A DNA stretch of 64,000 nt from Hymenobacter siberiensis. Its GTDB lineage: Bacteria; Bacteroidota; Bacteroidia; Cytophagales; Hymenobacteraceae. This document shows positions 54,581-62,589 of this stretch, piece after piece (the first letter of the stretch is position 1; each line of letters begins with the position of its first letter). The position numbers and the translations under genes are program-made. The notes under the pieces are model-generated. The model did not search any database and was not told the DNA's origin. It worked only from the letters and a program-made list of their open reading frames with translations. The DNA lies in contig NZ_JAHLZZ010000001.1 in the NCBI RefSeq assembly GCF_018967845.1, positions 930,001-994,000 of the forward strand, in the 5' to 3' direction.

Positions 54581-55084
54581 GCTTACCTGTCGTTTTAGGG
54601 CTTTTTTCATGTGATTAAGTTTACCCTCTTTTCGGTGAACTACCAGCTGCTGCCCGCTACCAGGTGCTGGCAAGCTACTGTAGCACCTGGTGAGTTTACG
54701 AAACCCGTCTACGAATGAACGTTTACGAAACGCGCCGAGGGGATGCGTTTCGTGAACCCTTGCCTCCCAACAAACGAACGTTTTCCAGCATCACCAAACG
54801 GCCCGGCAAACGCCGGCGCGGTCCCGGTGCGGGGCTGCGGCACCCCGGTACGAGGCCAGCCGGCCGCCATCCGGCAAGGGGCGAGGCCGGTACGGGGGCG
54901 TCCGGCCGCCATCCGGCAAGGGGCGAGGCCGGTACGGGGGCGTCCGGTCTCCATCCGGCAAGGGGCGAGGCTGGTACGGGGGCGGGCGGGGCGGCTCGAA
55001 CGGACAAACAATGAAAGTATTTCTATCTTCCGGCTACCATCGTGCGTGCGGCGGGATTTCTATCCGTTCTTTTCCCAATTCCTT
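54581..55084. other. 500-bp non-coding repeat region
   Basis: Contains GTTTACGAAACGCG-type repeats (54693-54760) and three 42-bp tandem units (54862-54987). Open frames exist on both strands but consist only of the repeat and Arg/Gly/Pro-rich flanks, so I do not call genes. A promoter-like TATCTTCC lies near 55027. Confidence 0.5.
54862..54987. repeat. three 42-bp tandem repeats
   Basis: Units at 54862, 54904 and 54946, each starting GGCCGCCATCCGGCAAGGGG or a close variant (GGTCTCCATC in the third) and continuing CGAGGCCGGTACGGGGGCG. The units are contiguous, without spacers. A partial sequence like it (CACCCCGGTACGAGGCC) precedes the first unit. Confidence 0.85.
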
Positions 55085-56089
55085 ATGTCGTACACCGACA
55101 CCCGCCTCTTCGGGGGTACCTACCAGGACGCGCTTACCCGCGCGTTTTCCCTCTAAAGCCTGGGCCTGGCCCGGCAAAAAGACCTGGCCGCCGCCGATGC
55201 CGACCTCACCCCGGCCTGGTTTGCCCAGCTCCTCGCCGATGCCACGGCCGCCCAGGCCCTGCCCGGCCTCGACCTGCGCCAGGCCGACCAGCACCAAACC
55301 GTGCTGAGCCGCGACGAGGCCCTGGACCAGGCCCGGCCCCTGCTGCAAGACCTGTTTTTCTACGCCAAGAAAGCCTATCCCACCACGCCCCACGCCGACG
55401 ACCTGTTTGGCCACCGCGCCGTGACCGCCGCCGGCGACAGCCCCCTTCCCTTCAACACCGCCCTGCAAGCCGCCGCCCAGCAGGTGCAGGCCCGCGAGGC
55501 CGCCCTGCTCAAACCCGGCGGCATGCCCCAGGCCAAGATTACCGAGCTGCTGCGGCTGGCGGCCATCGCCCAAACCAGCGGCGTGGATGTGAACGTGGCG
55601 CACGGCGAAGGCACCGTGGAAACCGACCAGTACGTGGGCCAGTTCAACGCCCTCTGGACCCAGCTGGTGACCCTGAATGCTGCCGCCCAGGTGGCCTACC
55701 GCGCCGACGACGCGCTGCGCCGCCTGTTTCGCCTCTACCCCGATGGGCCGGAGGAGCGCAGCCTGACCGCCGAGGCCTCGGCCCCCGGCGCGAAAACGGC
55801 CACCGCCGCGCCCGCCCGCCGCGTCACGCGCCTCGACAGCACCCTGAGCCCCGACCGCATCCTGAGCTTCACGGTGACGGCCCCGGCCGGGGCCGTGCGC
55901 GTGGCCCTGCTGCTGCTGCCTGACGATGCCCCCGCCCCCGGCGTGGCCCTGGCCGCCACCGCGCCTCGCCACCCCGCCCGCGTGCTGGCCGCCGACCTCG
56001 GCCCCGCCGGGGCCCAGTACCTGCTGCTCGAAAACGACCTCGACCAGAAAGCCAGCGTGAACGTGCGCGTGCTGCCCGTGGGCGGTTGA
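55085..56089 (+). pseudogene. unknown gene with an in-frame stop at codon 24
   Basis: The frame starts ATG at 55085 (MSYTDTRLFGGTYQDALTRA), meets TAA at 55154-55156, and continues without a break SLGLARQKDLAAADADLTPA ... to LPVGG at 56089, about 335 codons. The downstream part is well conserved in style (helical repeats, ALFFYAKK, VDVNVAHGEGTVETDQYV, then a beta-rich domain SFTVTAPAGAVRVALLLLP). Expression may restart at GTG 55301, or the gene may be inactive. No family recognised. Homologues in the same species would settle it. Confidence 0.6.
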
Positions 56090-56095
56090 GGAAGG

Positions 56096-56176
56096 GATGT
56101 AGGGGCGAAGCGGTGCTTCGCCCGTCGTTGAATAGAATCTGCAACGACGGGCGAAGCACCGCTTCGCCCCTACATC
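56096..56176. repeat. 35-bp-arm inverted repeat (GCGAAGC.. family)
   Basis: GATGTAGGGGCGAAGCGGTG...CGTCGTTG and its exact reverse complement, loop AATAGAATCTG. The segment GCGAAGCACCGCTTCGC recurs at about 61321-61337, so a second repeat family may exist. It lies between the ends of convergent genes. Confidence 0.85.
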
Positions 56177-56197
56177 CACCGACCCCTGGACCTCCGG

Positions 56198-57199
56198 CTA
56201 GCTGTAGTCGATTTCGGTATTATCCCCGATGTTCAGCGAGTGGTTCATGCCCCGGAACGAGGCGTCGGAGCCCACGATGCAGTCGTGCATTACGGCGGCT
56301 TTCAGCTCGGAATAGCTGCCGATGATGGAGTCGCTGAGGATGCAGTTTTTGACGATGGTTTTGTCGCCGATGGCCACGTTGGGGCCGATGATGGAATGCG
56401 AAATCTGGCAGTCGCGCCCGATGCTGACCGGCGGGATAATCACGGTATCGGGGTATTCGGAGTAGTCGTGACCTTCCAGAAACTCGGGGCGGTTCAGCAG
56501 GCGGGCGTTGGCTTCGAGCAGGGTTTCCTTGCGGCCGCAATCGAACCAGTTGTCGACCGGGCAAGTGGACATCACCTCGCCCTCTTCGATGAGGTGCATG
56601 AGCGCATCGGTGAGCTGAAACTCGCCGTGGGTGCGCGTTTCCGAATCGATGAGCCATTCAAGGGCCTCGGCCAGCTTTTCGGGGTAGGCCAGCTTGTAGA
56701 GGCCCACCATGGCGAAGTTCGATTTCGGGATTTTGGGCTTCTCCACCACCTTGTTCACGCGGCCGCTGGCCCCGGTTTCGACCAGGCCGAACATGCTGGG
56801 GGTTTTCACCTCCTTCACGGCCAGCACCGAGCCGGGCGTGGCCATGAGGGCGGGCAGGTCCACGTCCACAATGGTGTCGCCGAGCATGATGAGCACGCCG
56901 TCGGGGTCGTGGCGGAATTCTTCGCGGGCCAGCCACAGGGCGTGGCCGATGCCCTCGCGCGGCTCCTGCACCACAAACGTGGCCTTTAGCTCGGGGTACT
57001 GGCGGCGCACGTAGCGCACAATTTTATCGCCCAGGTAGCCCACGATGAACACAAATTCGGTGAGGCCGGCGGCCTGCAGGCGGTCAATGATGTGGCCCAG
57101 AATGGTATTGCCGGCCACCGGTACCAGGCTTTTGGGCTGGGTGTGGGTGTGGGGGCGCAGGCGCGAGCCAATGCCGGCAACGGGAATAACAGCTTTCAT
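56198..57199 (-). CDS. sugar-phosphate nucleotidyltransferase with left-handed beta-helix
   Basis: 333 residues from the ATG at 57199 (MKAVIPVAGIGSRLRP). Nucleotide-binding PVAGIGSRLRPHTHTQPKSL (RxRPHTxTxPKxLVPV) resembles glucose-1-phosphate thymidylyl/guanylyltransferases; ILGHIIDRLQAAGL and IMLGDTIVDVD belong to the catalytic half. The C-terminal hexapeptide repeats (ISHSIIGPNVAIGDKTIVKN) form a left-handed beta-helix. Activates a sugar for surface polysaccharide synthesis; the sugar is not known. Confidence 0.88.
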   Translation of the reverse strand: MKAVIPVAGIGSRLRPHTHTQPKSLVPVAGNTILGHIIDRLQAAGLTEFVFIVGYLGDKIVRYVRRQYPELKATFVVQEPREGIGHALWLAREEFRHDPDGVLIMLGDTIVDVDLPALMATPGSVLAVKEVKTPSMFGLVETGASGRVNKVVEKPKIPKSNFAMVGLYKLAYPEKLAEALEWLIDSETRTHGEFQLTDALMHLIEEGEVMSTCPVDNWFDCGRKETLLEANARLLNRPEFLEGHDYSEYPDTVIIPPVSIGRDCQISHSIIGPNVAIGDKTIVKNCILSDSIIGSYSELKAAVMHDCIVGSDASFRGMNHSLNIGDNTEIDYS

Positions 57200-57413
57200 T
57201 GGGGTGGGGCTGTAATGGAGAAAGCGGGAGGACGATATATGAAGGCGTTTGGCGCAGCTAAGCAGCAAGCTACAACTACTAGGGCTAAGCTGCGTACTTT
57301 GCCCCAAACCCGGTAGCAAACCGGAGCAGCGGCCACAGGTTTTGCCGCCGCGCCATTACCAACCCCGAATACCCTTCATTAACCCCCTTCATTAACACCC
57401 TTCACAACCCATC

Positions 57414-57992
57414 ATGAAACGCTTTCTTCTCTATTTCGCGGGCCTGGCCCTGTTGCTCACCCAGTCGTCGTGCGGCTACAACGGCATGGTGACGCGCGAC
57501 CAGGCCGTGAAGGCCCAGGCCGGCAACGTGCAAAGCTCCTATCAGCGCCGCAACGACCTCATTGGCAACTTGGTGAACACCGTGAAAGGGGCTGCCAAGT
57601 TCGAGCAAGGCACCCTCACCAGCGTGATTGAGGCCCGCGCCAAGGCCACCAGCGTGCAGCTGAATGCCAACGACCTGACGCCCGAAAACATCAAGAAATT
57701 CCAGGAAGCCCAGAGCCAGATGTCGGCCGGGCTGGGCCGCCTGCTGGCCGTGTCCGAAAACTACCCCGACCTGAAGGCCAACGCCAACTTCCAGGAGCTG
57801 CAGGCCCAGATTGAGGGCACCGAAAACCGCATCAACGTAGAGCGCAACAAGTTCAACGCCGTCACCAACGACTACAACACGTTCACGCGCTCGTTCCCCA
57901 ACAACCTGTTTGCCGGCATGTTCGGCTTCCCGCCCAAGCCCTATTTCGAGGCCGACGCGGCCGCCAGCAAGGCCCCGACTGTTCAATTTTAA
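57414..57992 (+). CDS. LemA-family lipoprotein
   Basis: 192 residues, ATG start. Lipobox-like LLTQSSCGYNG, then the LemA four-helix pattern (YQRRNDLIGNLVNTVKGAAK, ENYPDLKANANFQELQAQIEG and YNTFTRSFPNNLFAGMFGFP, C-terminal FPPKPYFEA). LemA proteins are typically paired with TPM-domain proteins, as they are here. Function unresolved in the field. Confidence 0.9.
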   Translation: MKRFLLYFAGLALLLTQSSCGYNGMVTRDQAVKAQAGNVQSSYQRRNDLIGNLVNTVKGAAKFEQGTLTSVIEARAKATSVQLNANDLTPENIKKFQEAQSQMSAGLGRLLAVSENYPDLKANANFQELQAQIEGTENRINVERNKFNAVTNDYNTFTRSFPNNLFAGMFGFPPKPYFEADAAASKAPTVQF

Positions 57993-58071
57993 TTGAGTTA
58001 AGAGTTAAGAGTAAGGGCCGGTTAGCAAATACCTCCCAAACTCAACTCTCAACTCTTAACTCCTAACTCAA
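57993..58071. repeat. A/T-rich imperfect inverted repeat between LemA and TPM genes
   Basis: TTGAGTTAAGAGTTAAGAGT at the left and ACTCTCAACTCTTAACTCCT...AACTCAA at the right. It lies inside the probable operon, so it would form an intercistronic hairpin. Confidence 0.65.
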
Positions 58072-58073
58072 TC

Positions 58074-58532
58074 ATGACTTCTCCTCTCACTCCCGCCCAG
58101 GATGCGGCGCTGGTAGCGGCCATCCGGCAGGCCGAAATCACGACTTCCGGCGAAATCCGGGTGCATATCGAAGATAACTGCCCCACACCCGAGCCGCTGG
58201 ACCGCGCCGCCCAGGTGTTTGGGGAGTTGGACATGCACAAAACCGCCGCTCGTAACGGCGTGCTTTTTTACCTGGCCTGGCAGAGCCGGCAGTTTGCCGT
58301 GGTGGGCGACTCGGGCATCAATGCTGCCGTGCCCGACGACTTCTGGGAAACCACCAAAGAAGCCGTGCTAAATCAGTTTCGGCACGAAAACTACGTGCTG
58401 GGCCTGGAGCAGGGCATCAAAATGGTGGGCGAGCAGCTGAAGCGCTACTTCCCCTACGATGCCGCTACCGACCAGAACGAGCTGGACGATTCCATTTCTT
58501 TCGGCGGCCAAAAACCGTCTTCCGACGCATGA
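58074..58532 (+). CDS. TPM-domain protein (first copy)
   Basis: 152 residues, ATG start. TPM-phosphatase-like signatures: ITTSGEIRVHIEDNCPTPEP, AARNGVLFYLAWQSRQFAVV and GDSGINAAVPDDFWE, without a signal peptide or membrane segment, so it is a cytoplasmic or secondary variant. Its stop overlaps the next gene's ATG by four bases, so the two TPM genes are coupled. Confidence 0.85.
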   Translation: MTSPLTPAQDAALVAAIRQAEITTSGEIRVHIEDNCPTPEPLDRAAQVFGELDMHKTAARNGVLFYLAWQSRQFAVVGDSGINAAVPDDFWETTKEAVLNQFRHENYVLGLEQGIKMVGEQLKRYFPYDAATDQNELDDSISFGGQKPSSDA

Positions 58533-59392
58533 AAAATTCCGTGGCTGATGCCAGGATATCGACTTTATTCCGCTTCCCGCTGCTGAAATCGGGCGTGCCA
58601 AAATCGTGGTGGTCGCTGCTGCTACTGCTTTTGGGGCTGGTTGCGGCCCTCAACAGCGCGGCGCAGAACATTCCGCCCCGCCCCAACCCGCCGCGCCTCG
58701 TCAACGACCTGGCCGGACTGATGCAGGGCGGCGAGGCCGACCAGCTGGAGCGCAAGCTGGTGGCCTACAACGACAGCTCGTCGTCGCAAATCGCCGTCGT
58801 CACCGTTCCCAATCTCGACGGCGACGACATTGCCGACTACGCCCAGAAGCTGTACGAAAGCTGGGGCATTGGCCGCAAGGGCAAGAACAACGGCATTCTG
58901 ATTCTGGTGGCCCAGCAGGAGCACACCGCCCGTATCCAGACCGGCTACGGCCTGGAAGGGGCCGTGCCCGATGCCCTGGCCAAGCGCATCATCAGCAACA
59001 CGCTGGTGCCGGCCTTCCGCCAGAACCAATACTACGCCGGCCTCGACCGGGCCACCGACCAGCTCATTGCCCTCGCCAAAGGCGAGTATCAGGCCGACCC
59101 GGCCGACGCCCGGCCCCAGGGCCGGCGCGACGGTTCGGGCTCCGGCTTTCCCTTCTGGCTTATTATCTTGGTGATTGTTATCATCTTCACCATGCTGCGT
59201 AACCGTGGCGGCGGTGGGCGTGGCGGGCGCGGCAACCGGGGCTTCGGGGGCGGCTTTATCCCGCCCATCATCTTCGGCGGCGGCGGTTTCGGCGGTGGGG
59301 GAGGTGGTGGCTTTGGCGGCGGCGGTGGCGGCGGCTTCGGCGGCTTTGGCGGCGGCAGCAGCGGTGGCGGTGGGGCCAGCGGCAACTGGTAA
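58529..59392 (+). CDS. TPM-domain membrane protein with Gly-rich tail
   Basis: 287 residues. An N-terminal hydrophobic segment (WWSLLLLLLGLVAALNSAAQ) acts as signal, the TPM domain follows (VNDLAGLMQGGEADQLERKL, SQIAVVTVPNLDGDDIADYA, YGLEGAVPDALAKRIIS), then a membrane helix near residues 210-228 (FWLIILVIVIIFTMLRN) and an extremely Gly-rich C-terminal tail (runs of GGGGFGGGG). This matches YgcG/LemA-associated TPM proteins. Some archaeal and plant TPM proteins are phosphatases; here it is unproven. Confidence 0.9.
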   Translation: MKNSVADARISTLFRFPLLKSGVPKSWWSLLLLLLGLVAALNSAAQNIPPRPNPPRLVNDLAGLMQGGEADQLERKLVAYNDSSSSQIAVVTVPNLDGDDIADYAQKLYESWGIGRKGKNNGILILVAQQEHTARIQTGYGLEGAVPDALAKRIISNTLVPAFRQNQYYAGLDRATDQLIALAKGEYQADPADARPQGRRDGSGSGFPFWLIILVIVIIFTMLRNRGGGGRGGRGNRGFGGGFIPPIIFGGGGFGGGGGGGFGGGGGGGFGGFGGGSSGGGGASGNW

Positions 59393-59418
59393 AGCGCACC
59401 AGCAATTGATAGAAAAAT

Positions 59419-59452
59419 AGCCCGGCCGAGAACCCCTCCGCCGGGCTGTTTT
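59419..59452 (+). terminator. terminator after the TPM gene
   Basis: AGCCCGGC / GCCGGGCT hairpin with a 13-base loop and a short T-run, ending the LemA-TPM-TPM operon. Confidence 0.65.
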
Positions 59453-59580
59453 GTGTCGATAACCAGCGTTTGCAATGGCAGGGGCTAACCTTTTTGGCGT
59501 AGGCACAGTATCAGCCCTAACCCCGTAGCCTGCGTGCTATGCGCCTTTCACCTCCTTTCTTTCTCTTTCTCTTTCACGCC

Positions 59581-59760
59581 ATGAACGCCTCCCGTCTCTC
59601 CCTCTTCGTATTCCTCTTCGCCTTGGCCACCACGCTCACGGGCTGCGATGCCATTGCCGGCATCTTCAAAGCCGGGGCCTACACGGGTATGATTGCCGTG
59701 TTTATCGTGGTGGCGCTGTTGTTCTTCATCGTGAACAAAATGCGTGGCCCGCGCTCCTAA
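59581..59760 (+). CDS. small lipoprotein with one membrane helix
   Basis: 59 residues from the ATG at 59581 (MNASRLSLFVFLFALATTLT) with lipobox LTGCDAI; an upstream in-frame ATG at 59539 adds only a second hydrophobic leader. After the lipobox comes a second hydrophobic segment (MIAVFIVVALLFFIVN) and a short basic end. No function recognised; small proteins of this type are frequent in Bacteroidota. Confidence 0.6.
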   Translation: MNASRLSLFVFLFALATTLTGCDAIAGIFKAGAYTGMIAVFIVVALLFFIVNKMRGPRS

Positions 59761-59848
59761 TCCGGCGCGTAGCAACCACCAAAAGGTAGTGGTACGAAGA
59801 AGCCCGATGGGCAATTCGTCGCATCATCGGGTTTTGAACCTCAACCCA

Positions 59849-59888
59849 CAAAAAAGCGCGGCCCCCGTGAGGGAGCCGCGCTTTTTTT
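59849..59888. terminator. bidirectional terminator before the hydroxylase gene
   Basis: AAAAAAGCGCGGCCCCC / GGGAGCCGCGCTTTTTTT hairpin; it ends the convergent hydroxylase gene. Confidence 0.8.
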
Positions 59889-59909
59889 GTGTCTCAGCCT
59901 GCCGGAAAG

Positions 59910-60584
59910 CTAGGCGCTTTTCTTGCTGGGCATGGTGCCGATGATGTGGTCCCAGAGCGTGCTGCTCACACCAAATGCCACTTCGTCCTGCCGGTAATGG
60001 TGCTGGCTGTGGTGCGTCCACCATACTTTCAGGAAGTTTTTGGGCGGCGAGTAGGCATGAATGGCGTAGTGCACAAACAGGTACATGGCGTAGCCAAACG
60101 TGAAGCCCGACAGCAGCCCAAACGCATACGAGCCAAAGCTGAAGCGGAAAATGAAAAACAGCAGCGACGCCACAAATACCGTGATGATGGGCGGCATAGC
60201 CAGCCGGGTTTTATCCTTGGGGTACTCGTGGTGCACGCCGTGCATGGTGTACTGGAACTTGGCGCGTCCCGCCGTGGTGGCCGGAATGTGGTACAAGTAG
60301 CGGTGCACCAGGTACTCTATCAGCGTGAAAGCCAGCAGGCCCACTAGAAACAGGCCCAGCGCGGCCACGCCCGTCATGAAGCCGTGCACGAGGCCGTAAT
60401 ACATGCTGATGATGCCCGTGGCGGCAAAAATGCCCACCGGCAGCGCGATGTGCGTGTGCGAAAGCCGCTCCAGCAACGGATTCTGGAAAAGCTGGGCTGA
60501 GCCCTTGTGTTTGGGCCGCACGGGGGCTGTGGCAGGCGTAGGAGCCTCGTTTACAGCCGGTTCTTCGGTGGATACTGATTGCAT
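59910..60584 (-). CDS. fatty acid hydroxylase / sterol desaturase family protein
   Basis: 224 residues from the ATG at 60584 (MQSVSTEEPAVN). Four hydrophobic helices and the histidine boxes of this di-iron family: LVHRYLYHI, MHGVHHEYP, VHYAIHAYSP and HHSQHHYRQD. These oxidise lipid acyl chains using oxygen, for example fatty acid 2-hydroxylation of sphingolipids or sulfonolipids. The specific lipid is inferred from Bacteroidota biology, not shown. Confidence 0.88.
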   Translation of the reverse strand: MQSVSTEEPAVNEAPTPATAPVRPKHKGSAQLFQNPLLERLSHTHIALPVGIFAATGIISMYYGLVHGFMTGVAALGLFLVGLLAFTLIEYLVHRYLYHIPATTAGRAKFQYTMHGVHHEYPKDKTRLAMPPIITVFVASLLFFIFRFSFGSYAFGLLSGFTFGYAMYLFVHYAIHAYSPPKNFLKVWWTHHSQHHYRQDEVAFGVSSTLWDHIIGTMPSKKSA

Positions 60585-60620
60585 AGGGGTAACAAACGTC
60601 GAACGAATCAATTAACAAAA

Positions 60621-61205
60621 TTACGAAGCGGGTGGCAATGTGGCGGGCAGGGCAAAACCCGCCCCCGCCAGCTGGGCCACCACGGCCGGCAGCGTACACG
60701 CCGCCGAGCAGCGCAGCCGCGCCTGGCTATAAAACTGACTTCGGGCGGTAAGGGTTTCGCGCAGCCAGGCTTCGGCCCCGCCGGCGGCAGCCAGCAGGGG
60801 GCGTTTGGCTACTTCCTCGGGGGGCAGGCGGGCGGCCAGCACGGCGCTGGGAACATCGAGCCAGAGGGTGAGGCCGGCCTGGTTGAGCAGCGCCATGTTA
60901 TCGTGAAAGCAGGGGGTGCCGCCGCCCGTGGCCAGCACCAGCGGCGGCCCGGCCAGGGCGAGGGCATCGCGCAGCACCGCTGCCTCTATGGCCCGGAAAG
61001 CCGCCTCGCCGTCTTCGGCAAAGACTGCGCGCACACTGCGACCGGTGCGGACCTCAATGGCCACGTCCAGGTCCAGAAACGGGCGGTTGAAGTGGGCGGC
61101 CAGCTGGCGGCCGAGGGTGGTTTTGCCCGCGCCTGGCAGGCCTACCAGGCTCAGGTGCCCGGAGCCGCCGCGCGAAATGAGCGGGTCGATAGGAAGCTGC
61201 TTCAT
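60621..61205 (-). CDS. aroK: shikimate kinase
   Basis: 194 residues, ATG start. P-loop VGLPGAGKTTLGRQLA, shikimate-binding DLDVAIEVRTGRSVRAVF and GGGTPCF, and lid RLPPEEVAKRPLL. It phosphorylates shikimate in the pathway to chorismate; aroE is located 35 kb away. Confidence 0.93.
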   Translation of the reverse strand: MKQLPIDPLISRGGSGHLSLVGLPGAGKTTLGRQLAAHFNRPFLDLDVAIEVRTGRSVRAVFAEDGEAAFRAIEAAVLRDALALAGPPLVLATGGGTPCFHDNMALLNQAGLTLWLDVPSAVLAARLPPEEVAKRPLLAAAGGAEAWLRETLTARSQFYSQARLRCSAACTLPAVVAQLAGAGFALPATLPPAS

Positions 61206-61244
61206 AATTCCTGCCCTTGTTTGGGGCGATTATATAGTGAGGTA

Positions 61245-61340
61245 CCAAACGGTGCGCATGCGCGAGGCACCGCTTCGCGCATGCGCACCGTTTGGGGGAG
61301 CCCGCTGGGTGGGGGAGGGCGCGAAGCACCGCTTCGCGAC
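61245..61340. repeat. inverted repeats near the aroK start
   Basis: CCAAACGGTGCGCATGCGCGA and its reverse complement around 61245-61295, plus a second palindrome GCGAAGCACCGCTTCGC at about 61321-61337 that also occurs in the repeat at 56096-56176. Confidence 0.7.
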
Positions 61341-61354
61341 TACATGCTAAATGC

Positions 61355-62413
61355 TTAGCTCAGTTTTACGCGGGGGTCGAGCACGGCGTAGAGCACATCT
61401 ACCACAATATTTATGAGCACAAAAAGAGCCGCTACGAACAAGGTAGCCCCCATTACCACCGGGAAATCGAGGTTCTCCACGGCCCGCAGCGTCACGGTGC
61501 CCAGGCCTTTCCAGTTGAAGATGTATTCGATGAAAAACGCGCCGGCCATGAGCGATGCCAGCCAGCCCGATACGGCCGTAACCACGGGGTTCAGGGCGTT
61601 GCGCAGGGCGTGGTGCAGCACGGTGGCGGTGCGGCTCAGGCCCTTGGCGCGGGCCGTGCGGATGTAGTCCTGGCTCAGCACATCGAGCATGCTGGAGCGG
61701 GTGAGCTGCGTGATAATGGCCAGCGGCCGGATGCCCAGCGCCACCGCCGGCAGCAGCAAATTGCGCAGCACGAGGTGCCGCTCGCCGGTGAACGGGTCGG
61801 TTTCATACAGCTGGCCGGTGAGACTCAGGCCCGTGAAGTGGCTCCAGTAGAAGCCGAACGTGACGGCAATGATGATGGCCGCCACGAATGAAGGCACCGA
61901 AATGCCCAGTACCGAGGTGCTCACCAGTACCCTGTCGAGCCACGACTGGGGCCGCAGCGCCGCCACCACGCCAAAGGCCACGCCGCCCACGCTGGCAATG
62001 AGCATGGCGGCCAGCGCCAGCCACATGGTGCCGGGAAAATAATCGAGCAGAATGCGCAGCACGTCCTTGTTGCTCTGGAAAGAGCGGCGCAGGTAGGGCG
62101 TTTTCAGCACTAAGGCTTTGGAACCAAGTGGCAGCAGCGCCACGCCGCCGTAGCGGGCGCGGCCAGCCGAGTCGGCCGGGTGCAGGCCCAGGGGCGAAAT
62201 ATCGTTGAGGTAGCCCAGCAGGCGGGTGGGCAGGGGCTGGTCGAGGCCGAGGTCGGCGGTGATGGCGGCTTTGGTGGCCAGGTCGCTGCGCTGGCCGGCC
62301 AGCAGCGCGGCGGGGTCGCCGGGCAGCACATTGAAAAGCAGAAACACCGTGCACGCCACGCCCACCAGCACAAGCAGGCCCTGGGCTAAACGACGGAGGA
62401 TGAAAGGGAGCAA
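61355..62413 (-). CDS. ABC transporter permease (DppB/OppB family)
   Basis: 352 residues from a TTG start at 62413; an in-frame TAG lies two codons upstream and no ATG or GTG follows soon, so TTG is forced. Six membrane helices, with the EAA-like region AKGLSRTATVLHHALRNALN and GWLASLMAGAFFIEYIFNWK matching the peptide/nickel permease DppB type. The partner permease and ATPases are not in this window, so it may be an orphan or belong to a split system. Confidence 0.85.
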   Translation of the reverse strand: MLPFILRRLAQGLLVLVGVACTVFLLFNVLPGDPAALLAGQRSDLATKAAITADLGLDQPLPTRLLGYLNDISPLGLHPADSAGRARYGGVALLPLGSKALVLKTPYLRRSFQSNKDVLRILLDYFPGTMWLALAAMLIASVGGVAFGVVAALRPQSWLDRVLVSTSVLGISVPSFVAAIIIAVTFGFYWSHFTGLSLTGQLYETDPFTGERHLVLRNLLLPAVALGIRPLAIITQLTRSSMLDVLSQDYIRTARAKGLSRTATVLHHALRNALNPVVTAVSGWLASLMAGAFFIEYIFNWKGLGTVTLRAVENLDFPVVMGATLFVAALFVLINIVVDVLYAVLDPRVKLS

Positions 62414-62455
62414 TTTCTAGATGTGGGAAATAAGGAAGATGTGGAGAATGTGGAG

Positions 62456-62582
62456 AATGTGGAAATATGATGAATGTGAAAATGTGAGAAATGTATTGGA
62501 TGTGCTGAAGGTGCAACTGCCTGGCAGATATTCCACCTTCAGCACATTCAATACATTTTCACATTCACCATATTTCCACATT
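62456..62582. repeat. long inverted repeat between ABC permease and BT_3928-like genes
   Basis: AATGTGGAAATATGATGAAT and its reverse complement at the right end, with about 55-bp imperfect arms and a short tandem GAGAATGTGG run. It acts as a terminator for the BT_3928-like gene or as a repeat element. Confidence 0.75.
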
Positions 62583-62589
62583 AAAACAA

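Noticed and set aside
54862..54987. CRISPR-like array
   Set aside because: Units are contiguous with no variable spacers and no cas genes nearby.
54715..55014. Arg/Gly-rich frames on both strands over the tandem repeat
   Set aside because: The frames exist because the 42-bp unit is a multiple of three and lacks stops; no protein features.
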